A stretch of DNA of 30,194 nt from CAYMNU01 sp964391885 (GCA_964391885.1 CAYMNU010000069.1:1-30194), one strand, 5' to 3'; numbered from the stretch's first letter, positions 8,919-16,933 are shown. Translations and numbers: made by a program. Notes: a model not told the origin generated them from the letters alone.

Positions 8919-10080
8919 TGATTTTGTTTAATGCATCCAAGGCAAAATCTGCTTCGCTTTTTGAGAGTATTAGCGGCGGAAGCAGCCTTATAACACTATT
9001 ACCGGTTACATTTACTAAAATGCCTTTATCACGCGCCTTAAGCATTATATTCTCGGCCTTTTCCTTGCTGCCTGTCTCTATCCCTATCATCAGGCCAAGG
9101 CCGCGCGCTTCGCCGAAGCTGGCATTCTCCATTATATACTGCCCGATTTGCTTGGCGTTTTCCATAAGCTTTTCCTCTTTTATTGCCTCCACTGTGGCTA
9201 TCCCTGCGGCGCAGGCCAGTGGCCCACCGCCGAAGGTGGAACCATGATCCCCGAAGTCCATGCAGCATGCGATGCTTTCTTCCACAAGCGTGGCCCCCAC
9301 TGGGAAGCCGCCGGCTATGCCCTTGGCAGTGCTTATGATGTCAGGCTTCACGCCAAATTCCTCGCAGGCAAAGAAGCTGCTTGTTCTCCCCGCCCCGGTC
9401 TGGACCTCGTCCACCACCATCAGAATGCCTTTATCATCGCAGATTTCCTGCATCTCTCTGAAGTATTCTTTGCTTTCCTCAAAGCTGCCCTTAGGGAAAA
9501 CCACCCCTGATTCACCCTGGATGAGCTCGGTGAAGACTGCGGCAGTCTTATCAGTGATATTGTTCTTGAACGCTTCGATGCTGCCGTACTCTATGACTTT
9601 TGTGCCCGGCATGAGCGGCCTGAAAGGCGCGCGGTACTTTTCCTTGTCCGTAATGCTTAGCGTATTGAGAGTCCTGCCATGGAAGCTCTTGCTCATGTAC
9701 AGCACTTCGCTTTTCTTGGTGTGCTTCCTCACCACCTTTATTGCAGCTTCGTTTGCCTCTGCCCCGGAGTTGCTGAAGAATGTTTTTGACACCACTGGCG
9801 CGAGCCCGTTCAACATCTCTGCGAATACCGCCTGATTCTCGCCGAAAAAGAGGTTGGATGTGTGGATGAGGTTTTCTGATTGCTCCTGGATGGCCTTAAC
9901 AAGCTTGGGATGGGAATGCCCGAGCGGCAGGCAGGCTATGCCACCGATTAAATCCAGGTATTCCTTTCCTTCGCTGTCCCAGACTTTGCATCCGCTGCCG
10001 CGGTCAAGCGCTATCGGATAGCGCCCGTAGGTCTGCAGGACATTATCCTCGTCCAGTTTTTTTATCTCGTCAAAATCCAT
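8908..10080 (-). CDS. argD: Acetylornithine aminotransferase
   Basis: PLP-dependent class III aminotransferase of 390 residues that converts N-acetylglutamate semialdehyde to N-acetylornithine with glutamate as amino donor. The PLP-binding lysine is K253 (STAKGIAGGFPVGA) and the PLP-nitrogen aspartate is D224 (VVDEVQTGAGRT). The phosphate-binding SNSGAEANEAAIK (103-115) is present. Its place after argJ and argB supports an arginine rather than a lysine (LysJ) or GABA role, and no LysW carrier gene is near. The gap to argB is 22 bases. Confidence 0.92.
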   Translation of the reverse strand: MDFDEIKKLDEDNVLQTYGRYPIALDRGSGCKVWDSEGKEYLDLIGGIACLPLGHSHPKLVKAIQEQSENLIHTSNLFFGENQAVFAEMLNGLAPVVSKTFFSNSGAEANEAAIKVVRKHTKKSEVLYMSKSFHGRTLNTLSITDKEKYRAPFRPLMPGTKVIEYGSIEAFKNNITDKTAAVFTELIQGESGVVFPKGSFEESKEYFREMQEICDDKGILMVVDEVQTGAGRTSSFFACEEFGVKPDIISTAKGIAGGFPVGATLVEESIACCMDFGDHGSTFGGGPLACAAGIATVEAIKEEKLMENAKQIGQYIMENASFGEARGLGLMIGIETGSKEKAENIMLKARDKGILVNVTGNSVIRLLPPLILSKSEADFALDALNKINDG

Positions 10081-10102
10081 TGCTCTTTAGAGTGATTAAA
10101 AC

Positions 10103-10936
10103 TCACTCGGTAACCATAGTTCCGATTCCCCTGTCTGTAAACACTTCCAGGAGCACGGAATGCCTAACTCTGCCGTCTATCATGTGCACGTTTTTCACCC
10201 CGTGCTCTATTGCGTCTATGACGCCTTTCACCTTGGGTATCATCCCGCCCTGGAGCTCCTCCCATTTGAGCTTGTCCTTCAGGTCTTTTGTAGTTATCGA
10301 GGATATGAGCGTCTTCTCGTCTTTCTCATCCTCCAGAAGGCCTGGAACGTTTGTCAGATACATGAGTTTCTCGGCCTTCATGGATTTTGCTATGGCTGCC
10401 GCAAGGTCGTCAGCGTTAATGTTGACTGCCTTGTCATGCTCATCAAGCCCTATAGGCTGGATGACCGGGACATAGCCGTCATCAAGAAAGTCTTGGATGA
10501 CTGAGACGTCCACCTTCTCGATTTCCCCCACATTGCCCAGTTTTTCAATCCTCCTGGCCTTTATCATGCTGCCCGTCTTCCCTGTTGTGCCGATAGCCTT
10601 GCAGTCCTGGCTCTCCAGCTCCTCGACGATTTCACTATTGACCTTGCCCAGAACCATCCTCACTACATCCAGGGTGCTGTCGTCAGTATGCCTCAGACCT
10701 TCGACGAATTTGGTTTTCAGACCCAGCTTTTCAGAAAGGGCGTTTATGTCCTTGCCGCCACCGTGCACCAGTATGGGGTTGATGCCCACAAACTTGAGCA
10801 GGGCTATGTCTTCCAGGATGGTCATCCTTATCTCTTCGTCGACAAGCATGCTGCCGCCCAGCTTTATTACGAATATCCTGTTCCTGAAGTCCTTGATATA
10901 CGGCAGCGCCTCGATGAGCGTCTCTACTTTATCCAT
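10103..10936 (-). CDS. argB: Acetylglutamate kinase
   Basis: Amino-acid kinase family; phosphorylates N-acetylglutamate. From the chosen start MDKVETLIEALPYIKDF the protein is 277 residues, typical for ArgB. The nucleotide/phosphate motif is FVIKLGGSM, the substrate loop is VHGGGKDINALSEKLG, and the C-terminal part has INADDLAAAIAKSM and GGMIPKV. The frame is open further upstream; an ATG at 10954 would add six residues and overlap argJ, and 10966 or 11011 are also possible. I prefer 10936 because it begins the conserved region and lies 1 base after the argJ stop, suggesting reinitiation. No clear Shine-Dalgarno sequence decides between them. Confidence 0.92.
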   Translation of the reverse strand: MDKVETLIEALPYIKDFRNRIFVIKLGGSMLVDEEIRMTILEDIALLKFVGINPILVHGGGKDINALSEKLGLKTKFVEGLRHTDDSTLDVVRMVLGKVNSEIVEELESQDCKAIGTTGKTGSMIKARRIEKLGNVGEIEKVDVSVIQDFLDDGYVPVIQPIGLDEHDKAVNINADDLAAAIAKSMKAEKLMYLTNVPGLLEDEKDEKTLISSITTKDLKDKLKWEELQGGMIPKVKGVIDAIEHGVKNVHMIDGRVRHSVLLEVFTDRGIGTMVTE

Positions 10937-10937
10937 T

Positions 10938-12074
10938 TCAGTTGTATTCTGCATTGATTTTGACATAGCCAAAAGATAAATCGCAGGTCCATGCCTTTGC
11001 ACTGCCTTCACCCAGGCCCAGGTCTACAATTATCCTTATGCTATCTGCCTTTTCCATCTCCTTGCCCAGGCCCGTTTTGTCAAACTCCTTGGCGAAGCCG
11101 TCATAGAGCAGCGTTTTCGCGCCTGAGACTTCGTACCATATCTTCATATTCTCTTCTTTCATCTCTGCCCCGGAGTAGCCAACCGCTGCGCTTACCCTGC
11201 CCCAGTTGGGGTTGTTGCCAAAGGCCGCAGTCTTAACCAAATACGAATCGGCTATGGCGCGCGCGGCCTTTTTTGCATCCGCTATGCTTTTGGCGCCGCT
11301 CACCTCTATCTCGATGAGCTTTGTCGCCCCCTCGCCGTCCTCGACCATGAGCCTCGCTATCTCCTGGCAAAACTCTGTGAGCGCAGCCTCGAAGCCGTTT
11401 ACTTTCTTATCGCCCGCAGATACCAAAAGGACCGTGTCATTAGTGCTCATGTCGTTGTCGATGCTCATCATGTTGAAGCTGGCATCCACGGCTTTTTTAA
11501 GGACTCCCTTTGGGAACACCGCGTCAGTGGCGATGAAGCAAAGCATCGTGGCCATGTTCGGGTGTATCATCCCCGAGCCTTTGGATATCCCCGCTATTTT
11601 GAAATCCCCGAAGTCCATGCAGAGCTCTTTCGGCTTGGTGTCCGTGGTCATGATAGCTTTCGCTGCGTCTCCGCTGTTCCTCCCCAGCATTGGAAACGCT
11701 TCGTCCAGCTGCCTTTCTATGAGCTTCATGTCCAAGTACTTGCCTATCAGCCCGGTGGACGCCACGGCAACGCTTTCCTCGGATATGCCAAGAAGCTCTG
11801 CAGCTTTCGCGGCTATTCCCTCGGCGTCGCGGAGGCCTTTCTCGCCTGTGGAACAGTTGGCGTTGCCTGAGTTGGCCACGATTGCCCGGAGGCCGTCTTT
11901 GACCCTTTCCCTGCTTAGCTTCACCGGGGCAGCTTCCATCTTATTGGTGGTGAAGACGCCCTCGGCGGGGCAGAGCCCGTCAAAGGCTATCAAAGCCAAG
12001 CCGTACTTTCCTTCCTTGATTCCCGCGGTCTTCACGCCGTTTATGTTGTCCAGCCCGCCCTTGAGTTTTTTCAT
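10938..12074 (-). CDS. argJ: Glutamate N-acetyltransferase / ornithine acetyltransferase
   Basis: ArgJ recycles the acetyl group from N-acetylornithine to glutamate. The protein is 378 residues from the ATG at 12074. The self-cleavage site is in KGSGMIHPNMATMLCF, where cleavage before T176 frees the catalytic threonine; VASTGLIG (104-111) is the oxyanion-hole region. An ATG at 12116 is in frame, but it overlaps the TATA box, and the sequence it would add (MSIKGFSWHRIKVS) is not family-like. It is the first gene of argJ-argB-argD-ACT. With ArgJ present the pathway is of the cyclic type. argC, argF, argG and argH are not in this window. Confidence 0.93.
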   Translation of the reverse strand: MKKLKGGLDNINGVKTAGIKEGKYGLALIAFDGLCPAEGVFTTNKMEAAPVKLSRERVKDGLRAIVANSGNANCSTGEKGLRDAEGIAAKAAELLGISEESVAVASTGLIGKYLDMKLIERQLDEAFPMLGRNSGDAAKAIMTTDTKPKELCMDFGDFKIAGISKGSGMIHPNMATMLCFIATDAVFPKGVLKKAVDASFNMMSIDNDMSTNDTVLLVSAGDKKVNGFEAALTEFCQEIARLMVEDGEGATKLIEIEVSGAKSIADAKKAARAIADSYLVKTAAFGNNPNWGRVSAAVGYSGAEMKEENMKIWYEVSGAKTLLYDGFAKEFDKTGLGKEMEKADSIRIIVDLGLGEGSAKAWTCDLSFGYVKINAEYN

Positions 12075-12103
12075 AGATACTTTTATCCTATGCCAAGAAA
12101 AGC

Positions 12104-12112
12104 CTTTTATAC
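12104..12112. promoter_or_regulatory. Possible bidirectional TATA box, argJ/rps15
   Basis: CTTTTATAC on the plus strand reads TATAAAAG on the minus strand. On the minus strand it is centred about 34 bases before the argJ ATG. On the plus strand it is preceded by GAAAAGCC, a BRE-like purine run, and would start RNA near 12132-12138, directly before the structured rps15 leader. Use in both directions is inference. Confidence 0.5.
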
Positions 12113-12138
12113 TCAATGCCTCAAACTATCCTGTAATT

Positions 12139-12250
12139 CTCAGGGTAGGCCGGTCTTATGACTAACCTACGCCACTGGACATCAAGTCCTTTTTGGAACC
12201 CTGAGTCATTGCAATTGATAGACGAGCCCTTAAGCTAAGAAACGCTCGTC
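12139..12250 (+). promoter_or_regulatory. Structured leader RNA candidate of rps15
   Basis: An outer 8-bp stem pairs CTCAGGGT (12139-12146) with ACCCTGAG (12198-12205). Inside it are two hairpins. The first has AGG/CCT (12147-12149, 12166-12168) and GGTC/GACT (12152-12155, 12160-12163) closed by loop TTAT. The second has GGAC/GTCC (12177-12180, 12186-12189) with loop ATCAA. Together they make a three-way junction. A separate 7-bp hairpin, GACGAGC (12221-12227) with GCTCGTC (12244-12250), ends 11 bases before the rps15 ATG. Most genes here have short leaders, so this one stands out. Feedback control by S15 is a reasonable guess, since S15 controls its own mRNA in bacteria. Confidence 0.5.
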
Positions 12251-12261
12251 ACTATGTTAAA

Positions 12262-12717
12262 ATGGCACGAATGCATGCAAGAAGTAAGGGTAAGAGCGGG
12301 AGTACCAAGCCGCTGGTTTCGGGTAGCGACAAGTGGATAGAGTACAGCCACGATGAGATAACAAAAATAATAGTCGAGCTTGCAGAACAGGGCAAAAGCG
12401 CTTCACTAATCGGCGTTATCCTAAGAGACAAGTACGGCATCCCCGACGTGAAGGCGATAACTAAAAAAAGCATAACCCAGATTCTCAAGGACAAGAAGCT
12501 CGCACCCCCCCTTCCTGAGGCATTCCTCAACCTTCTCAGGCAGGCTCTTAAGCTGAGAAAGCACCTCGAAAAGAATCGGAATGACGATTCCAATAAACGC
12601 GGCCTCCAGCTGACGGAATCAAAGATAAAAAGGCTCGTTCGCTACTACAAGGCAAAGAAGATACTGCCTGCGGATTTCTACTACGACGCAAAGAACATCG
12701 AGCTATTGCTGAGATGA
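12262..12717 (+). CDS. rps15: Small ribosomal subunit protein uS15
   Basis: A 151-residue archaeal/eukaryotic-length S15 with the N-terminal extension MARMHARSKGKSGSTKP and the region DKWIEYSHDEITKIIVELA. The conserved C-terminal part is NRNDDSNKRGLQLTESKIKRLVRYYKAKKILP. It binds the central domain of 16S rRNA. The stop codon overlaps the start of a 40-codon ORF (ATGA-type overlap). A structured leader lies upstream. Confidence 0.96.
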   Translation: MARMHARSKGKSGSTKPLVSGSDKWIEYSHDEITKIIVELAEQGKSASLIGVILRDKYGIPDVKAITKKSITQILKDKKLAPPLPEAFLNLLRQALKLRKHLEKNRNDDSNKRGLQLTESKIKRLVRYYKAKKILPADFYYDAKNIELLLR

Positions 12718-12836
12718 TAGGGACTCTCAAAGCGCGGATTAGCATAGACGGTGAGGAGAAGGCCTTTGAAGGCGATGTCGACAAAATCATCGCCGACATT
12801 GACGCCTATCTCGTCTCCAAGAAGACAGGCGCCTGA
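12714..12836 (+). CDS. 40-residue protein between rps15 and serS
   Basis: The ORF starts inside the end of rps15 (ATG at 12714, rps15 stop at 12715-12717) and ends 2 bases before the serS ATG, so all three genes are packed for coupled translation. The product begins MIGTLKARISIDGEEKAF and ends LVSKKTGA; it is acidic in the middle and looks like one beta hairpin plus a helix. I do not recognise it. In many euryarchaea the gene for the KEOPS subunit Pcc1 lies between rps15 and rps3ae, and a shortened relative is conceivable, but I see no clear similarity. The exact fit between its neighbours is the main argument that it is real. Confidence 0.6.
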   Translation: MIGTLKARISIDGEEKAFEGDVDKIIADIDAYLVSKKTGA

Positions 12837-12838
12837 AA

Positions 12839-14119
12839 ATGATAGACATAAAAATAATCCGGGAGTCGCCGGGTATTGTCCTCAAAGACATTGAGAAACG
12901 GGGCATGGATACGTCGCTCGTTGCAAAAATCAAGTCATCTGACGAGCAGTGGCGCTCTGCTCTCCAAGAAACCGAAAGCCTTAAGGCAGAGCGGAACCGG
13001 GTAACAGCTGAGATAGCCTCGCTGAAGAAAGAGGGCAAGGATGCATCCGCGCAGATTTCAGGCATGAAAGAGCTCTCATCACGCATCAAGGCACTCGAGG
13101 ACAAGGCAGAAAGCCTCAAGGCCGAGCTTGACAAGGCCATGCTCGAGCTGCCCAATATACTCCACGAGTCCGTCCCCAAGGGCGACAGCGAGGAGGAAAA
13201 CGAGCTGGTAAGGAAAGAGGGCGAGCCGCGGAGCTTCAGTTTTAAGGCAAGGGACCACATTGAGATTGGCGAAATCTGCGACTTGATTGATTTAGACAGG
13301 GCCGCAAAGGTATCCGGCGCCAGGTTCTATTATCTTAAGAACGAAGCAGTTTTGCTTGAGTTCGCAATAGTCCAGTATGTAATGGACATACTTCGCAAGC
13401 GTGGGTTTTCCCTGTTCGTTACCCCCGCACTTATACGCGAGGAGGTCATGGAGGGCGCAGGCTTCCTGCCTGCGGGCAAAGATGACATATATAAGATAGA
13501 GGGAGAAAAGCTCTACCTTGTAGGCACCAGCGAGCAGGCGCTTGCAGGTCTGCACATGGACGAGATAATACCCAAAAAGGAGTTGCCCCTTCATTATTGC
13601 GGCTTCTCTCCATGCTTCAGGACCGAGGCAGGCTCTCACGGCAGGGACAGCAAAGGCATTTTCCGGGTGCACCAGTTCGACAAGGTGGAAATGTTCTTAT
13701 TCACAAAGCCCGAAGAATCCTGGCAAGAGCACGAGTTTCTCCTAGGGACTGCGGAAGAGATATGGAAGGGATTGGGAATACCTTACAGGGTGGTCAATGT
13801 CTGCTCCGGCGAGATGGGCAATGTAGCGGCAAAGAAGTATGATATAGAGGCATGGTTCCCCGGCCAGGGGAAATATAGGGAAGTTGTCTCATGCTCCAAT
13901 TGTACTGACTACCAGGCAAGACGGCTCAAGATACGCACCAGGGAGAACCCTGGTGACACTACTGAAGTCGTGCATACCCTCAACTCTACGGCATGCGCAA
14001 TATCCCGCGCAATCGTCGCGGTTTTGGAGAACTATCAGAATGATGACGGCTCCGTGGACATTCCGGATGTACTCAAGCCTTATATGAGTATAGACAGGAT
14101 ATCGGCTAAGAAGGAATAA
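12839..14119 (+). CDS. serS: Seryl-tRNA synthetase
   Basis: A 426-residue class II synthetase of the common (bacterial/eukaryotic) kind, not the rare methanogen type. Residues 30-105 form the two-helix coiled-coil arm that holds the long variable arm of tRNA-Ser (SLKAERNRVTAEIASLKKEG). Motif 2 is CFRTEAGSHGRDSKGIFRVHQF and motif 3 is NSTACAISRAIVAVLENYQ, followed by the usual DGSVDIPDVLKPYM ending. It is translationally linked to the 40-codon ORF. Its tRNA-Ser(GGA) partner gene is at 26901. Confidence 0.97.
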   Translation: MIDIKIIRESPGIVLKDIEKRGMDTSLVAKIKSSDEQWRSALQETESLKAERNRVTAEIASLKKEGKDASAQISGMKELSSRIKALEDKAESLKAELDKAMLELPNILHESVPKGDSEEENELVRKEGEPRSFSFKARDHIEIGEICDLIDLDRAAKVSGARFYYLKNEAVLLEFAIVQYVMDILRKRGFSLFVTPALIREEVMEGAGFLPAGKDDIYKIEGEKLYLVGTSEQALAGLHMDEIIPKKELPLHYCGFSPCFRTEAGSHGRDSKGIFRVHQFDKVEMFLFTKPEESWQEHEFLLGTAEEIWKGLGIPYRVVNVCSGEMGNVAAKKYDIEAWFPGQGKYREVVSCSNCTDYQARRLKIRTRENPGDTTEVVHTLNSTACAISRAIVAVLENYQNDDGSVDIPDVLKPYMSIDRISAKKE

Positions 14120-14135
14120 CCTGTAAATAATGCAA

Positions 14136-14150
14136 TTTGTTTTTATACTA
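14136..14150 (+). terminator. T-rich stretch after serS
   Basis: The run TTTGTTTTTATACT follows 16 bases after the serS stop codon. T-rich tracts end transcription in archaea. The same stretch could also act as a distant TATA box for rps3ae. Confidence 0.35.
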
Positions 14151-14212
14151 GAAAAAACAAACATAGGCGCTTACATATCATAAAACTGGAACCACGCCTT
14201 GTGCGAGGCAAG

Positions 14213-14220
14213 CTTTTATG
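14213..14220 (+). promoter_or_regulatory. TATA-like box of rps3ae
   Basis: CTTTTATG is centred about 34 bases before the rps3ae ATG. A further AT-rich run (CTATATATTATC, 14232-14243) is too close to the start to serve a leaderless transcript. A small hairpin (GCCT/AGGC) lies just upstream at about 14196-14209. Confidence 0.4.
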
Positions 14221-14249
14221 GGTTCGTATAGCTATATATTATCATAAAA

Positions 14250-14831
14250 ATGGCAAAAGCTGCAAAGAAAGGTAAGTCCGTGGATACATGGAAGCTCAAA
14301 AAGAAGTATGAGGTTATAGCCCCGGACATATTCAACAATGTGCCTCTCGGACCTATATTCGCAAAAGAGCCGGAACAGCTTATCGGCAGGTCGGTTGAGA
14401 CTTCTTTAAGCAGCCTTGTGAACTCAAACCAGCACCACATCAGGGTCACTTTGATAGTAACCGGCACTGAGGGATTCAATGCGACTACCTCGGTCAAGTC
14501 TGTCGAGCTCGCGCGCAGTTACATCACCTCCCAGACGAACCCCGGAAGCGATGTAATTGAAAACATCTTCAGGACCAAGACGATGGACGGAAGGGCTATA
14601 AGGGTAAAGACCTTGATGTTCACACGGACGAAAGCGCATTCCGGCCAGAAGAAGACGCTAAGGGCAATCGCCGAGGGCTTGATAAGCGATGTCGCAGCGA
14701 ACCAGGAATATGACCGCTTTGTACAAGAGACCGTATTTGGCAAGCTGGGTTCACTGATATTCAATAAAGGCAAAAACGTCGTCCCCCTAGGGAGGGTGGA
14801 GATAAGGAAGATAGAACTTATAAAAAAATAA
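14250..14831 (+). CDS. rps3ae: Small ribosomal subunit protein eS1 (S3Ae)
   Basis: A 193-residue protein of the archaeal/eukaryotic S3Ae family. Family-like segments are KKKYEVIAPDIFNNVPLG at the N-terminus, the mid-part IRVKTLMFTRTKAHSGQKK and the C-terminal ending GRVEIRKIEL. The basic N-terminus (AKAAKKGKSVDTWKLKKK) contacts rRNA in known structures. rps17e follows after 8 bases, so the two form an operon. No bacterial counterpart exists, which supports archaeal origin. Confidence 0.95.
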   Translation: MAKAAKKGKSVDTWKLKKKYEVIAPDIFNNVPLGPIFAKEPEQLIGRSVETSLSSLVNSNQHHIRVTLIVTGTEGFNATTSVKSVELARSYITSQTNPGSDVIENIFRTKTMDGRAIRVKTLMFTRTKAHSGQKKTLRAIAEGLISDVAANQEYDRFVQETVFGKLGSLIFNKGKNVVPLGRVEIRKIELIKK

Positions 14832-14839
14832 GAATCAAG

Positions 14840-15031
14840 ATGGGCAGAGTAAAGACAAGGAACATCAAGAGGACTGCTGAAGAGCTGGTAGAGAAATATC
14901 CTGACGACTTCAGCGAGGACTTCGCGGAAAACAAAAAGAAGGTCAATGAATTTACTACAGTCCAGACAAAGCCTGTAAGAAATAAAATAGCGGGCTACAC
15001 CGTTGCGCTGAAGAGAAGGGTTGTGGATTAA
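14840..15031 (+). CDS. rps17e: Small ribosomal subunit protein eS17
   Basis: A 63-residue protein that matches archaeal S17e: MGRVKTRNIKRTAEELVEKYP, then the acidic FSEDFAENKK and the end NKIAGYTVALKRRV. The length is typical for archaea. It starts 8 bases after rps3ae and is the last gene of that pair. Confidence 0.94.
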   Translation: MGRVKTRNIKRTAEELVEKYPDDFSEDFAENKKKVNEFTTVQTKPVRNKIAGYTVALKRRVVD

Positions 15032-15080
15032 GAAGTGTAGGATCCGTAGTTTTCAAACCACCAATTTCCTCAGAAACCAA

Positions 15081-15090
15081 TTCTTATAAT
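15081..15090 (+). promoter_or_regulatory. TATA-like box of carS
   Basis: TTCTTATAAT is centred about 28 bases before the carS ATG, consistent with a separate, leaderless transcript. Confidence 0.5.
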
Positions 15091-15113
15091 GCCAGCTTCA
15101 AAAATAGCTGAAA

Positions 15114-15653
15114 ATGTGGATTCTTGCATTAATACTGCATTCCCTCTACTATATTAGTCCTGCTTACTGTGCAAACGCATTTGCCATATTCGGGGGCGGT
15201 AAGCCCGTGGATTTTGGAAAAAGCTGGCGTGGCAAACGAATTTTCGGCGACGGCAAGACCTGGAGGGGTTTGATTATAGGGATAATAGCAGGCTCGCTCT
15301 TCGGCTTGCTTTGGCATTTCCTTTCGCAGTTTCCGCCCCTAAGCGAGACTTACTTCGTTTTCGACTTCAGGATAACTGACCCTTTCTTCGGATTGTATCT
15401 CTCAGTTGGTGCAATGATAGGCGACCTGGCGAACAGCTTCCTCAAGCGCAGGCTCGGTCTTAAGCGCGGCGCGCCTTTTTGGGGCCTGGACCAGTGGAAT
15501 CTCGTCCTGGGCGGGCTTCTAATGGCATATCTCTTTGCCCCCACATTCATAATCGCAGAGCAGTTTATCGCACTTCTTGTGATAACCTTCGCGATACACC
15601 TTACTGGCAACCAGATCGCCTACATGATGAAGCGGAAGAAGGTGAGGTGGTAA
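15114..15653 (+). CDS. carS: CDP-archaeol synthase
   Basis: A 179-residue membrane enzyme that activates the archaeal ether lipid precursor (unsaturated archaetidic acid) with CTP to CDP-archaeol. Family motifs are visible: CANAFAIFGGGKPVDFGK near the N-terminus, FGDGKTWRGLIIGIIAG at residues 44-60, and GDLANSFLKRRLGLKRG plus PFWGLDQWNLVLGG in the second half. The hydrophobic pattern suggests four to five membrane helices, with the catalytic loops on the cytoplasmic side. It is the clearest lipid marker that the host is an archaeon. Confidence 0.93.
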   Translation: MWILALILHSLYYISPAYCANAFAIFGGGKPVDFGKSWRGKRIFGDGKTWRGLIIGIIAGSLFGLLWHFLSQFPPLSETYFVFDFRITDPFFGLYLSVGAMIGDLANSFLKRRLGLKRGAPFWGLDQWNLVLGGLLMAYLFAPTFIIAEQFIALLVITFAIHLTGNQIAYMMKRKKVRW

Positions 15654-15767
15654 TGTTTCAATACGCAGTCTTCAGTCCTCATAATCTCTAATGATATTGC
15701 AGGTTTTGCACTAACGCCAAAAACATGACGCAAGACCGATGACAGAAAACCTCCAAGCATCGCTAAG

Positions 15768-15859
15768 CTTTTTATACCCCTAGCTTCAAATAAACCGCTT
15801 TCTTATAGGATTTAGTGCAGACCTGTCGGTTTGTCTGGATATCCTTGGCAATGTAAAAA
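15768..15859 (+). promoter_or_regulatory. Promoter and leader of the str cluster (rps12)
   Basis: The gap between carS and rps12 is 206 bases. CTTTTTATAC (15768-15777) is the best TATA-like box and would leave a leader of about 60 bases. A second, weaker box (TTCTTATAGG, about 15800-15809) would give a short one. The leader contains AAACCG (15792-15797) opposite CGGTTT (15827-15832) and an overlapping hairpin CAGAC (15818-15822) with GTCTG (15833-15837). The two are mutually competing folds. I see nothing definable between 15654 and 15767. Confidence 0.4.
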
Positions 15860-16288
15860 ATGGGAAACGGAGAATTTTCAGCTAAGAAACTGGAAGACGG
15901 CCGCAACAAGTTTAGGTGGTACGATGAGCCCTACATGAGAAGGGAGCGCGGCCTCAAGGAGCGCCACGACCCGCTTCAGGGCAAAAGCCAGGCCAAGGGC
16001 ATAGTTCTTGAGAAAGTGGGTATCGAGGCAAAGCAGCCCAACTCTGCAATCAGGAAGTGCGTAAAGATACAGCTCATATTCAACGGTCGCCAGATAACCG
16101 CCTTCGCGCCGCGCAACCACGCAATCACATTCATAGACGAGCACGACGAGGTGCTAATCGAGGGCATCGGCGGCAGGAAAGGCCGTTCCTACGGCGACAT
16201 CCCGGGCGTGCGTTATAAAGTCATAAAGGTTAACAACCAGTCGCTCTTGCAGCTGGTGAGAGGAAAATCCGAGAAGGCGAGGAAATAA
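15860..16288 (+). CDS. rps12: Small ribosomal subunit protein uS12
   Basis: A 142-residue S12 of archaeal length. The decoding-centre segments are KQPNSAIRKCVKIQLIFNGR and GIGGRKGRSYGDIPGVRYKVIKVN; AFAPRNHAITFIDEHDEV lies between them. It is the first gene of the str cluster rps12-rps7-EF-2-EF-1A-rps10, the usual archaeal order. rps7 begins 1 base after its stop. Confidence 0.97.
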   Translation: MGNGEFSAKKLEDGRNKFRWYDEPYMRRERGLKERHDPLQGKSQAKGIVLEKVGIEAKQPNSAIRKCVKIQLIFNGRQITAFAPRNHAITFIDEHDEVLIEGIGGRKGRSYGDIPGVRYKVIKVNNQSLLQLVRGKSEKARK

Positions 16289-16289
16289 G

Positions 16290-16910
16290 ATGGACGCTAA
16301 ACTAGATGATATCAGGCTATTCGGGAAATGGGATTTTGATGTTGAGGTAATTGATCCTGGCCTGCAGAACTATATAAATTTGACTCCTGTCTTTGTGCCG
16401 CACAGCGGCGGGAAGCACAGCAAGAAAAGGTTCTGGAAGGCTGAAAAGGCCAACATAGTCGAGCGCCTTATAAACAAGCTTATGAGGGGCAGCGTAGGCT
16501 CAAAGAAGTTTTCCGGCAAATACATGAGGGGTGCGGGCGCGACAGGAAAGAAAAGCCTGGCCACCAGCGTTGTAGAAGAAGCCTTTGGAATAATCGAGCA
16601 GCGCACAAAGAGGAACCCGGTGCAGGTGCTTGTGGACGCTATCCAGAACGCAGCCCCGCGGGAAGAGACCACGACCATCATCTACGGCGGTGTGCACTAT
16701 CACCAGGCGGTGGACGTTGCGCCCATGAGGCGCATAGACTTGGCAATAAGGAACCTCGCCACGGCATCCTACGGAAACACATTCAACAAGAAGACCACAA
16801 TCCAGGAATGCCTCGCCAATGAGATAATCGAGGCCGCCAACAACGACCCCAAATCCTTCGCGGTGAAAAAGAAAGAAGAGATGGAGAGGATTGCGCAGTC
16901 TGCAAGATAA
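16290..16910 (+). CDS. rps7: Small ribosomal subunit protein uS7
   Basis: A 206-residue archaeal S7. The conserved parts are LINKLMRGSVGSKKFSGKY, NPVQVLVDAIQNAAPREET, GGVHYHQAVDVAPMRRIDLA and KTTIQECLANEIIEAANND. The protein nucleates the head of the small subunit. It begins 1 base after rps12 and precedes the EF-2 gene by 23 bases. Confidence 0.96.
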   Translation: MDAKLDDIRLFGKWDFDVEVIDPGLQNYINLTPVFVPHSGGKHSKKRFWKAEKANIVERLINKLMRGSVGSKKFSGKYMRGAGATGKKSLATSVVEEAFGIIEQRTKRNPVQVLVDAIQNAAPREETTTIIYGGVHYHQAVDVAPMRRIDLAIRNLATASYGNTFNKKTTIQECLANEIIEAANNDPKSFAVKKKEEMERIAQSAR

Positions 16911-16933
16911 TCTATTTTTAAAAACAGCTGAAA

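Noticed and set aside
11206..12165. A 319-codon open frame antisense to argJ
   Set aside because: It lies opposite a clearly recognised enzyme gene, is Ser/Pro-rich without domains, and is explained by codon bias on the other strand.
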